A stretch of 31,330 bases of DNA from Fimenecus sp052273625 (GTDB lineage: Bacteria; Bacillota; Clostridia; Oscillospirales; Acutalibacteraceae): positions 1-31,330 of the forward strand of contig DAVZHW010000023.1 in assembly GCA_052273625.1 (NCBI GenBank), in the 5' to 3' direction. The notes under the pieces are model-generated. The model did no database searches and was not told the origin of the DNA. It worked only from the letters and a program-made list of their open reading frames with translations. The translations under genes were made by a program, and so were the position numbers. Positions 23,315 to 30,445 of this stretch are shown here, piece after piece (position 1 is the stretch's first letter; each line of letters starts with the position of its first letter).

Positions 23315-23575
23315 TCAGTTCGCCTCACTTTCATCGCAATTATCGCTGCAGGGGCAGTCCTCGCAGTCGCCGGTGCAGTCCATATCGGCAAGGGGACAGT
23401 TTTCGCAATCGCCGTCGCAGACGATATCCTTCGGATCGTCGATGTTTTCAATGACGAGCCTATGTCCGTCCGCATACATCTGCATGGGGTCGCCCTCAAA
23501 TATTCCGGCCTCCAGCAACAGCTCTGCCGGCACGGGAAGCATAATGATTTCTGTTTTTATCTTTTTACCTTGCAT
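23315..23575 (-). CDS. AbrB-like protein with Cys-rich tail
   Basis: This is an 86-residue protein. The first about 48 residues (IKTEIIMLPVPAELLLEAGIFEGDPMQMYADGHRLVIENID) look like an AbrB/SpoVT domain lacking the usual basic GRITIP segment. The end holds eight cysteines in about 28 residues, with the spacing C-x3-C-x2-C-x6-C-x3-C-x2-C-x-C-x3-C among Asp/Glu residues, strongly suggesting metal binding. It overlaps the adenine methyltransferase gene by 19 bp and precedes the other AbrB-like gene by one base. It could sense metal or redox state, or pair with its neighbour; neither is shown. Confidence 0.8.
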   Translation of the reverse strand: MQGKKIKTEIIMLPVPAELLLEAGIFEGDPMQMYADGHRLVIENIDDPKDIVCDGDCENCPLADMDCTGDCEDCPCSDNCDESEAN

Positions 23576-24540
23576 ATGATATTCTCCTTCAGTATTTTTT
23601 CGTAATCGAGGGGTTTGTCAAAGGTGTCGAACAGGGTGAGCTGGTGCGGCTGCTGCCGTTCCCGTTCAAACAGGTCATAATTGGCTATGAGCAGTTCGGG
23701 GAATTCCTTGCCGGCCTCGTATTTCTGCGCCATACTGTGTACCCGCTTGAAATCGAAAAAGTTATATTCCTTATATAGCTCCCGGATTTCGGGGCAATCA
23801 TTGTAGGACAGCAGGAATTTGCCTTTCATACCCGCAAGGGCGTGGTATAGCCGCAGATGATCCTCCCAAGTGAAGCCGCAGTCATACACATATTCGCTTG
23901 TGAAGTACGGCGGGTCGCAGTAGAAAAAGGTGTTTGTGCGGTCATAGTGACGGATGAGAGCTTCAAAGTCCTGATTTTCGATCACCACATTTTCGCAGCG
24001 CTTGGCAAAGTCCTGCACGAGCATAAACAGCGTTCTGAGGGAAAACGGCTGACAGGCAAAGGACTTACATCCGCTGGAATAACTGTAGCGAATGAGCTTT
24101 AGGAACATGGCAGCACGGCGCAGGTCGTGATCGTTCCTCGCTGCCGAATACAGCGTCCGCACTTCCTTTGCGGTCACTTCGGGCAGCATGATTTCCGTGA
24201 GGTCAAGCTGTGCCTTGAGGTAGTCCTCGGTGAATTCCTCTTTTTCAAAGAACTTTTTCAGCACGGCGAAATCGTCACGGGAATTCAGGCTTAAAAAGCC
24301 AAGCTCCCGGATGAATTCCAGCGGTCGGTCGCGCATACAGCGGAACAGATTCACAAGGTTGCGGTTGTAGTCGTTGAAGACCTCGAACTTGTCGGGTATC
24401 GGTTTTCCCAGCAGTACCGCGCCGGAGCCGCCGAAGGGTTCGACATAGCGGTCGCAGCCTATGGGAAACAGGGCGTACAGGATATGAAGGATCGAGGTCT
24501 TGTTGCCGATCCATGTTACAGGGGATTTTATTTTGATCAC
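23557..24540 (-). CDS. D12-class N6-adenine DNA methyltransferase
   Basis: This is a 327-residue protein. The SAM-binding motif EPFGGSGAV (34-42) and the catalytic DPPY in FFYCDPPYF (209-212) identify a Dam-like D12-class enzyme. The N-terminal SPVTWIGNK motif is also typical. No restriction endonuclease gene adjoins it, so it is solitary and probably modifies the element's DNA against recipient restriction; the target sequence cannot be read from the protein. The start is uncertain: the GTG at 24540 overlaps its own GAGG site, and a slightly later non-standard start is possible. It lacks the Met tail. A strong terminator precedes it by about 30 bases. Confidence 0.9.
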   Translation of the reverse strand: MIKIKSPVTWIGNKTSILHILYALFPIGCDRYVEPFGGSGAVLLGKPIPDKFEVFNDYNRNLVNLFRCMRDRPLEFIRELGFLSLNSRDDFAVLKKFFEKEEFTEDYLKAQLDLTEIMLPEVTAKEVRTLYSAARNDHDLRRAAMFLKLIRYSYSSGCKSFACQPFSLRTLFMLVQDFAKRCENVVIENQDFEALIRHYDRTNTFFYCDPPYFTSEYVYDCGFTWEDHLRLYHALAGMKGKFLLSYNDCPEIRELYKEYNFFDFKRVHSMAQKYEAGKEFPELLIANYDLFERERQQPHQLTLFDTFDKPLDYEKILKENIICKVKR

Positions 24541-24572
24541 CTCACTTTGAGGCGGTCAACCGTTCCGAAAAC

Positions 24573-24612
24573 AAAAAGCGGTATCTTTCGTTCTCGAAAC
24601 GATCGATACCGC
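24573..24612 (-). terminator. Strong intrinsic terminator before the adenine methyltransferase gene
   Basis: GCGGTATC (24578-24585) pairs with GATACCGC (24605-24612), with a second inner stem TTTCG/CGAAA around TTCT. On the minus strand TTTTTGTTTT follows. It ends the first accessory block after the 48-residue membrane protein gene. Confidence 0.85.
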
Positions 24613-24626
24613 CGTAGATTTATTGC

Positions 24627-24773
24627 TTATTCTGTTTTAGTTCTCTCTTTGGCACGGAGCCTGCGTATCTCGTCCTCATACTCGTTGATGCGGTTGATTT
24701 GCATACATCCGAGTATGCAGAAACTGACGCACCCGCCAAGGAGCAGGCCGATCATGAGCATGGCGATCTCCAT
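24627..24773 (-). CDS. 48-residue single-helix membrane protein
   Basis: The frame starts at the ATG at 24773. Its ribosome site GGGAGGA lies inside the last codons of the preceding gene (MGGM-stop). The protein has one hydrophobic helix (about 3-24, MLMIGLLLGGCVSFCILGC) and a charged coiled-coil-like end (INEYEDEIRRLRAKER). It resembles short tail-out membrane peptides of phages and elements. The terminator follows 14 bp after the stop. Function is unknown. Confidence 0.7.
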   Translation of the reverse strand: MEIAMLMIGLLLGGCVSFCILGCMQINRINEYEDEIRRLRAKERTKTE

Positions 24774-24774
24774 T

Positions 24775-25119
24775 TTACATTCCTCCCATCGTTATACTTT
24801 CATCCTCATCGGGAAACAGCTCGGCAGACTGCACTGCGTCCTCTCCGAGTTCTTGCAGCAGCGCGTTGAACTGCTCGATGTCGCAGCATTGGCGAATACC
24901 GTATTCGGCGCATAAATCTCTGTAATAGCCGAGTTCTGTGTCATCTCTGTCCATAAGGAGGCTTTCGTTCAGCTCAAGCCAAGCCTTGCTTTGCTCCCGG
25001 CATACGCAAAGAGAGCTCGGAAAGCCGCCTGTTTGGTCACACTGAAAATCCGGCGAAGTATATACCTCGCCGGAACGGTACATTTCTGCGGTTTTCTTTT
25101 GCCATTCATCATAGGTCAT
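24775..25119 (-). CDS. Small Cys-containing accessory protein with MTMGGM-type tail
   Basis: This is a 114-residue acidic protein that I do not recognise. The start MTYDEWQKKTAEMYRSGEVYTSPDFQCDQTGGFPSSLCVCREQSKAWLEL has a C...CxC cluster. The second half is helical (RQCCDIEQFNALLQELGEDAV). It ends PDEDESITMGGM, a full form of the shared tail, and the GGGAGGA in these codons serves the next small gene. The ATG overlaps the stop of the preceding gene by 4 bp, so it is coupled within the accessory operon. Confidence 0.75.
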   Translation of the reverse strand: MTYDEWQKKTAEMYRSGEVYTSPDFQCDQTGGFPSSLCVCREQSKAWLELNESLLMDRDDTELGYYRDLCAEYGIRQCCDIEQFNALLQELGEDAVQSAELFPDEDESITMGGM

Positions 25120-25697
25120 AAGCGCATACCCATCCCTTCGTCCTCGTCCTCGGATTCATCCTCGCCGGTGATATTTACATACTCGCCTATAATACCGAGA
25201 GCTTCGTCATAGCTGCCGCACCCGGTGATGCGTTCGGTCATTTCCGTTGCCTGTTCCGCAAGTCCGTTATGGCGGAGAGTTCGGGCGGCAAGCCCCATAA
25301 GGTTGAAGATGTTTCCGTCCTCGCCGATGAGCCTGCAATTGGGTTTTTCCTGTTCGGGCGCGGCTTCATCAGCAAAGCCGCCGAGCTTGTTCGGTACATA
25401 ATCCGACAGCCATGTGCCGCCGAACTGCTCATGGGAACGCAACCGCCACATGGCGAGCTTGCCCATGTCGATCTCCACACTGTCCGCAAAGGGAAAGAGG
25501 ATATTGGTGAGTTCACCGTTTTGAAATACCGAGATATTCTCAAACCGGCTGCCGTTTTTCAGAATACCCTCATCGGTGAGGAGACCGTTGATGCCGTCGA
25601 GCCACTCCTGCGGGTCACCGCCGCAGCCCTGTAAAATAAGTCCTTCCGCGCCATTCATACGGCGTAATTCCTCTGTTTTTACGGTTTTAATGCTCAT
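25116..25697 (-). CDS. Polyvalent-type accessory protein with MGMRL tail
   Basis: This is a 193-residue protein. The first part (MNGAEGLILQGCGGDPQEWLDGINGLLTDEGIL...) resembles a module common in Clostridial element proteins, which often begins with a statement-like QGCGGD segment. The segment CRLIGEDGNIFNLMGLAARTLRHNGLAEQATEMTERI is another module I recall from such proteins. It ends DESEDEDEGMGMRL, the shared tail. Only a poor ribosome site lies in these codons, so the tail is not forced by coupling. Starts and stops overlap its neighbours by 4 bp (ATGA). Function is unknown; an anti-defence role is inferred from context. Confidence 0.8.
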   Translation of the reverse strand: MSIKTVKTEELRRMNGAEGLILQGCGGDPQEWLDGINGLLTDEGILKNGSRFENISVFQNGELTNILFPFADSVEIDMGKLAMWRLRSHEQFGGTWLSDYVPNKLGGFADEAAPEQEKPNCRLIGEDGNIFNLMGLAARTLRHNGLAEQATEMTERITGCGSYDEALGIIGEYVNITGEDESEDEDEGMGMRL

Positions 25698-27265
25698 AAC
25701 TGCATACCTCCCATCTGCATGGATTCGTCAAGTGTTTCTTCCTCGGCAAATTCCTCTGCCGTCATTTCTTCTCCCAAGAAGTTTGGCTCGGTGTCCTCAT
25801 CCAGCGGAATATATCCGCTTTCGCCGAAGTCGAGGATATCCCGCATCAGTACAGTGCCGCCATGGTTGACGGCCACTTTCGGCTCAATGGAGCAAAAGCG
25901 GTCGCCGTCGTCGCTGTGGCGGAGGTCGTAGGCATACAGTCCTTCGGGGATTTCTTCGGGCATGAGCCGCCCGTTGCTGAACAGCGCTCTGCGGTCAAGC
26001 ACCTCAATGACATCCAGCTTTTCATCGGTTATAGCCTGTGTTTTGATTTCCTTTACCTTCGGCTCGTCATACGGCACAGGCTCAAAAAGCTGCCCGTTTC
26101 GTGCGGAAACAACGCCGTAATCGGTAAGCGTAGCACTGAGGCGACCGAGTAAGCGTTCACCCTCATTTCGTGCAAACAGGCCACCGAGCCACCGGTTGTC
26201 AAAGCGAGAATCTGCATTCTCGGCAACATAATTTTTGAAAAAAGCGTCGGCGGTATCGGGCATAGCGGTAAATTTATAACGCCACAGGTTTTGTACTACA
26301 TTCAGTGCGTCCTGAATGCTTGCCGTGTTTTCGGCATCCAAAACGGCTTTGAACTTGACCTGTTCCGCTTCGCTCATGATGCTGATTTCCGCAGCAAGCT
26401 TATTGAGCGTTTGGACATCGCTCATGCTGCCGAACATCTCCGCGGTGATCTGCGGAATTACCGATTCAAAATCGTAGTACACGCAATCGCCGATGTCTGT
26501 TTCATTAAAAGCTGCGGCATAATTTGCGAGTATGTCATGCGCCATCGGGAGGCTCAGCCATATAGCCCTATCTACAGGATCGCCCTTGATATGCTCCGGC
26601 GTACCCGATACAAGCAGACGGATGGCAAAATCTGAGGCTTCGGATTCTTCGTCCGGCAAGGTCACGCCGTCATAAACCTCCGGCCGCTCGTAATGCACGG
26701 TGGGAACATATAACCCATCCTCAAATACGCCTTTATCGTTTTTCTGCTGCACTCTGCCGATCTGCTCTGCGTTCAAAAACGGAATCGCGCTTTCGGGAAT
26801 GTCATCGAGATCGGAAAGCAGACCGTTTTCGATAGCAAATCTGCCAAGTGCCTCCGGACCGGAGATGCCGGATGCGATCGGAACGGTGTCCAAGCCGTAA
26901 GTGCTGTTGATGAGGTCTTTGATGCTGACGAGTCCATCGTTGTCCGCAGCTCTGAAAACCTCATCGGTTACGGCGTAAAATACGGGCAGCTCCTCATCGG
27001 TAAGGGATACAAGTCGTTTGGTAAGGCAGTTCAGTTCATCCAAACTGAAGGTGTCCAAGCGGATATCCTGCATTTCCGGCAGGATTTCGCATTCGAGGAT
27101 GCTCACTTCAACCGTATTTTCTCTGCCGACGGCACGAGCCCTTTGCATAGCGTCCTTGATTTCATAATCCGCCGCAGGGAGCAGTAATTCGGCATAATAA
27201 TATCCGCCGTTAAGTGCTTTTTCGGCGGACAGTTCAAGCCTCATGATTTTTCTGTTATAGTCCAT
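25694..27265 (-). CDS. Large ArdA-like/LPD28 polyvalent protein
   Basis: This is a 523-residue acidic protein. An ArdA-like region (about 70-160) contains FSLDELNCLTKRLVSLTDEELPVFYAVTDE. The C-terminal segment VIEVLDRRALFSNGRLMPEEIPEGLYAYDLRHSDDGDRFCSIEPKVAVNHGGTVL (about 415-470) fits the LPD28 domain of large polyvalent proteins, which travel with phage and conjugative DNA. ArdA proteins mimic DNA and block type I restriction; the strong net negative charge agrees. It ends LDESMQMGGMQL, the shared tail. It lies 6 bp after the cytosine methyltransferase gene and overlaps the next start, fitting one anti-restriction operon. Confidence 0.8.
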   Translation of the reverse strand: MDYNRKIMRLELSAEKALNGGYYYAELLLPAADYEIKDAMQRARAVGRENTVEVSILECEILPEMQDIRLDTFSLDELNCLTKRLVSLTDEELPVFYAVTDEVFRAADNDGLVSIKDLINSTYGLDTVPIASGISGPEALGRFAIENGLLSDLDDIPESAIPFLNAEQIGRVQQKNDKGVFEDGLYVPTVHYERPEVYDGVTLPDEESEASDFAIRLLVSGTPEHIKGDPVDRAIWLSLPMAHDILANYAAAFNETDIGDCVYYDFESVIPQITAEMFGSMSDVQTLNKLAAEISIMSEAEQVKFKAVLDAENTASIQDALNVVQNLWRYKFTAMPDTADAFFKNYVAENADSRFDNRWLGGLFARNEGERLLGRLSATLTDYGVVSARNGQLFEPVPYDEPKVKEIKTQAITDEKLDVIEVLDRRALFSNGRLMPEEIPEGLYAYDLRHSDDGDRFCSIEPKVAVNHGGTVLMRDILDFGESGYIPLDEDTEPNFLGEEMTAEEFAEEETLDESMQMGGMQL

Positions 27266-27271
27266 TCTCGT

Positions 27272-28543
27272 TTATCCTTTCTGAAGTTGCTCTTGGTAGA
27301 TTCGCTTAATAACAGCACCCACGGCCGAAACGACAGGCACGCTTACGGCATTGCCTGCCATTTTATACAGCCTGCCGTCGCTCAGTCCCGTGGCCCTGGC
27401 TTTGTCGAACTGCTCGTCCGTGAAACCCTGCAGTCGCCAGCATTCTCTCGGCGTCAGCTTGCGCACACGGCCGTAACGGAGAATACCGTGCCTGTCCTGC
27501 ACCGTTAGGGTGAACATCGGCTCGTTCGGTTCTTTGATCCGCCGTCCCTGCTGGCGGACGGTTTCTTTGTCCGGCGTCAGGATGGCTCTCGGCTCGTCTT
27601 CGATAAACACGGCGGAATGCTCACCGCGGTGTTTGCTGATGCCGCTGTCCTGTCTTGCCGTAATGCACCGCGCCACCTCCGTGAGCTTCGGATCGTAGTT
27701 CATATCGATAAAAAAATAGCCCTGCGTATTGCCGGGCGTTACGGTATGAGCGATCTGTTCTCCGACCCTGCCGCGCCTTGTGTTCATGGTGGGGTAGGCA
27801 AGGTCGATGCTGTCGCCGGGGTGTGCAAGCTGAAAGCCGGATTTTGTATCCACCTTAATAGGCAGGGCTACATCGTAGAGTCCGGTGTTTCCTCCGAAGC
27901 CTCCGGCGCCGCTTGTGAGGGTGATGCCGACGCCGGTGTCGGCGTAGACTCGGTTTCCTTCCGAGCCCGGCAGGAGTTGTACAAGAGTCGCTGCATTTGC
28001 GTCTGTGAAAGATAGTATTTCTCCGGCACATCTTTCTCTAAGATATCCGACAATATACACGCGCTTTCGGGCTTGGGGGACACCGAAATCCTTGCTGTTA
28101 AGCACCTGCCATGCGACATCGTACCCCAATTCATCCAGCGCAGAGAGGATGGTCGCAAAAGTCCGGCCTTGGTCATGCGACAGGAGACCGGGAACATTTT
28201 CAAGACAGAGAAATGCAGGTCTTTTAACGGCGGCAATGCGGGCGATCTCAAAAAAGAGAGTGCCTCTTGTGTCATCTTGGAATCCTCTGCGGAGCCCTGC
28301 GATACTGAAGGACTGGCAGGGAAAACCGCCGCAAATAAGGTCGATATCCGGCAATTTGTCCGGGTCAATGGTTCTTGCGTCTGCAAAATACAATTCTCCT
28401 TCCGTGGGGTATATGGCGTCATACGCCAGCTTTGCGTATTTATCTATCTCGCAGTAGCCGACGCACTCAAAACCGCCGAGCCGTTCAAGCCCCGACCGAA
28501 AGCCGCCGATACCTGCGAACATATCCAGATATTTGATCGGCAT
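27272..28543 (-). CDS. Solitary C5-cytosine DNA methyltransferase
   Basis: This is a 423-residue enzyme with the standard motif order: FAGIGGF (motif I, 9-15), GGFPCQSFS with catalytic C76 (IV), ENV (VI, 115-117) and QARKRVYIVG (VIII, about 157-166). A variable target-recognition region of about 150 residues follows, then the final motif MAGNAVSVPVV (X). No endonuclease or Vsr-type repair gene adjoins it. It therefore probably protects the element or its host DNA from restriction. The recognition site cannot be deduced. It has no Met tail, unlike its anti-restriction neighbours, which fits a role in the donor. Confidence 0.95.
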   Translation of the reverse strand: MPIKYLDMFAGIGGFRSGLERLGGFECVGYCEIDKYAKLAYDAIYPTEGELYFADARTIDPDKLPDIDLICGGFPCQSFSIAGLRRGFQDDTRGTLFFEIARIAAVKRPAFLCLENVPGLLSHDQGRTFATILSALDELGYDVAWQVLNSKDFGVPQARKRVYIVGYLRERCAGEILSFTDANAATLVQLLPGSEGNRVYADTGVGITLTSGAGGFGGNTGLYDVALPIKVDTKSGFQLAHPGDSIDLAYPTMNTRRGRVGEQIAHTVTPGNTQGYFFIDMNYDPKLTEVARCITARQDSGISKHRGEHSAVFIEDEPRAILTPDKETVRQQGRRIKEPNEPMFTLTVQDRHGILRYGRVRKLTPRECWRLQGFTDEQFDKARATGLSDGRLYKMAGNAVSVPVVSAVGAVIKRIYQEQLQKG

Positions 28544-28590
28544 ATTTTATCCGACCGATACCGTTGTTTTTTCGTTCCGCCTCGCTTTCC

Positions 28591-29250
28591 TTACATCGTC
28601 ATACCGAAACCCTCGGATTCGTCCATGTTCTCACTGTCGCTCTGTTCCTCAGCCAATTCTTCCTCGGCGAGCTTGCGGAAGGAGTCCTCGCCGGGGATGA
28701 TGCCGAGTTGTCTGCCGTTGTCAAAGGAACAGTGCAGGGTACACATATCGTCCACATACTTTACCGTGCCGCGCATATTGTCCTCAACAGGGCGTGGATC
28801 GTCGCCCATGTGCAAAAGCAAAATTCTTGTGCCTTCGGGATACATTTCTCTGTACCTCTGTGCCTGTCTGTACAGGCGGTCATATTCGTTCATGCTGTTT
28901 ACCTCCGTGTTTTCTCTGTAAAATTCCAATTCGTAGATGACTCCGTTTTCACCGCGCTTGTCCAACACCTTGACCGTCGAGCCGTCAAAGATATATCCGC
29001 CGGCCTTGCCGAGCTCGGTAAAAAAGCCCTTGCCGTTATTGCAGGCGGAGAACCGATGGTTCGGCTTGTCCTTGATTTTCGAGTAAAAGCCGTTGGCCTG
29101 CACCTTTGTCACCACACGGGTCAGCCCCACGATGTCGGGGTGGTATTTGTGGCTTGTGGCTCTGAATTCCGCGCCAATTTTAATATACCGTTTCAGTTCG
29201 GCAAGGTTCTTGAACGCCATGGGCTGCGGCGGTTTTGCTTTGTCTGTCAT
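28591..29250 (-). CDS. DUF4314-containing accessory protein with GFGMTM tail
   Basis: This is a 219-residue protein. The first half (PMAFKNLAELKRYIKIGAEFRATSHKYHPDIVGLTRVVTKVQANGFYSK) is a beta-rich module found in Clostridial element proteins. The second half YPEGTRILLLHMGDDPRPVEDNMRGTVKYVDDMCTLHCSFDNGRQLGIIPGEDSF is a DUF4314 domain. A short linker with an internal Met (MNEYDRLYRQAQRYREMYPEG) joins them; this could be a secondary start, since a GGAGG site precedes it (GGAGGTAAACAGC near 28892-28905). It ends SENMDESEGFGMTM, the shared tail, with no coupled gene immediately behind. Its start overlaps the previous stop by one base. Confidence 0.8.
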   Translation of the reverse strand: MTDKAKPPQPMAFKNLAELKRYIKIGAEFRATSHKYHPDIVGLTRVVTKVQANGFYSKIKDKPNHRFSACNNGKGFFTELGKAGGYIFDGSTVKVLDKRGENGVIYELEFYRENTEVNSMNEYDRLYRQAQRYREMYPEGTRILLLHMGDDPRPVEDNMRGTVKYVDDMCTLHCSFDNGRQLGIIPGEDSFRKLAEEELAEEQSDSENMDESEGFGMTM

Positions 29251-29591
29251 CAGTTCATCTCCATTTCGTAATATTCCTCCGGCGGCCGTAAAAAGGAGAA
29301 GCCGACATCCTCAATATCGTCGCAATGCCCTGACAGGAAGTTTTCATCCCGTTCCATGCGCATCATCAGATAGGCGACTTCTTCGGGTGTTGCCGTTACG
29401 GTTTCTTCGCCGCCGTACAAATAGGCTTCGGCGTGTACGCTGACCTCTGTTTCCGCATCGACATTCTCCATAAAGTCATCAAAGGCTGTCCAGCCGACGA
29501 GGTCGTCGTACTCTCTCGGTATCCCACCGACCGTAAATTCAATTTCTTCATTGCCTGCGGTTACGGTCACCGCAGAAAAAAGCAAGGCCAT
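29250..29591 (-). CDS. Small acidic accessory protein
   Basis: This is a 113-residue acidic, probably beta-rich protein (FSAVTVTAGNEEIEFTVGGIPREYDDLVGWTAFDDFMENVDAETEVSVHAEAYLYGG) with a helical segment TPEEVAYLMMRMERDENFLSG. It ends EEYYEMEMN, a partial form of the acidic plus Met tail. GGAG in those codons is the ribosome site for the next gene, which starts on the last base of the stop. No family is recognised. Its ribosome site GGGAGG lies in the tail codons of the gene before it. Confidence 0.75.
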   Translation of the reverse strand: MALLFSAVTVTAGNEEIEFTVGGIPREYDDLVGWTAFDDFMENVDAETEVSVHAEAYLYGGEETVTATPEEVAYLMMRMERDENFLSGHCDDIEDVGFSFLRPPEEYYEMEMN

Positions 29592-29594
29592 ATA

Positions 29595-30443
29595 TTACAT
29601 TCCTCCCAACGTCATTTCGGTGTTTTGCAGATGATCCTCAAATTCGTCCTCGGTCATCATGGCGTAGTCATCGCCGCTGTTCCAGAACGAAACGAACAGT
29701 TCGCCGTCCATCGTATCAATGGGCTGCTGCTCAAAGCCTTCGCCGAGGCCGTCCGAACACTGACCGGTGAGCCAGTCCCGGAGTGCTTCCGTTTCCTCTA
29801 CAGTGAGAGCTTCCTTGAGGCTGCAATCTATCCGTCCGAACAGTCTGCCACCGTGCAGCTCCACCGACCACACAGCCGAGGTCAGCTTTTCGCTCACGCC
29901 GTCATCCTTGTTATAATAGATTGCCATATCGTTTTCGTCGTTGGCGGTGTAACGATTCAATGCATCGGCAATCTCATCGACGCTGTCGGCAAGGTAGGAA
30001 TCTCCGACCGTGAACATATCTCCGTCGCCCTCGTCAATATTTCCCACCAGCGGACAGAAGAACACCGCCTTTACGGGACCTGCGTCCTGCGTCATTTGGC
30101 GGACAGCAGCGACCACCTCGTTCATCGAGCCATATTGGTCATAGAGGATATCCTGTTCCAGCGTCTCTTTGATGTCCTCGCTTGCATTCCGCACGATATA
30201 GGTGAGCAGATTGGCGTCTGCCAAGGAGTTGTCCTCGCTCAGCGTGAGGAGCAGATGGTTGCCGAAGTCGTTATCGCTGAACAGCTTTACGCCAATGTCC
30301 TCGTCCTCGCTGTCGGTCAGCGGGATCTGCTTCGGTGATTTCATAATGCCGACAGATTGCAGCTTTTCATAAAGGTCATAAATACTGTGCGGGAAATCCA
30401 GCACAAGAGTGTTCTCTTTATTGCGGATAATTGCGGTGATCAT
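29595..30443 (-). CDS. ArdA-like accessory protein with MTLGGM tail
   Basis: This is a 282-residue, very acidic protein. The first half (LDFPHSIYDLYEKLQSVGIMKSPKQIPLTDSEDEDIGVKLFSDNDFGNHLLLTLSEDNSLADANLLTYIV) is a repeat module seen in element ArdA-like proteins. The second half contains LRDWLTGQCSDGLGEGFEQQPIDTMDGELFVSFWNSGDDYAMMTEDEF, a module I recall as frequent in these elements. It ends HLQNTEMTLGGM, the shared tail, with the next gene's GGGAGG site inside it. It is probably anti-restriction or anti-defence by DNA mimicry, inferred from charge and resemblance rather than a verified match. Confidence 0.78.
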   Translation of the reverse strand: MITAIIRNKENTLVLDFPHSIYDLYEKLQSVGIMKSPKQIPLTDSEDEDIGVKLFSDNDFGNHLLLTLSEDNSLADANLLTYIVRNASEDIKETLEQDILYDQYGSMNEVVAAVRQMTQDAGPVKAVFFCPLVGNIDEGDGDMFTVGDSYLADSVDEIADALNRYTANDENDMAIYYNKDDGVSEKLTSAVWSVELHGGRLFGRIDCSLKEALTVEETEALRDWLTGQCSDGLGEGFEQQPIDTMDGELFVSFWNSGDDYAMMTEDEFEDHLQNTEMTLGGM

Positions 30444-30445
30444 AT

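Noticed and set aside
23314..23499. Longer N-terminus for the AbrB-like protein
   Set aside because: It overlaps the Cys-rich AbrB-like gene in another frame and does not resemble the family.
29433..30338. 301-codon plus-strand open frame
   Set aside because: It is antisense to the ArdA-like gene at 29595-30443, which has coupled starts, a ribosome site and the shared tail.
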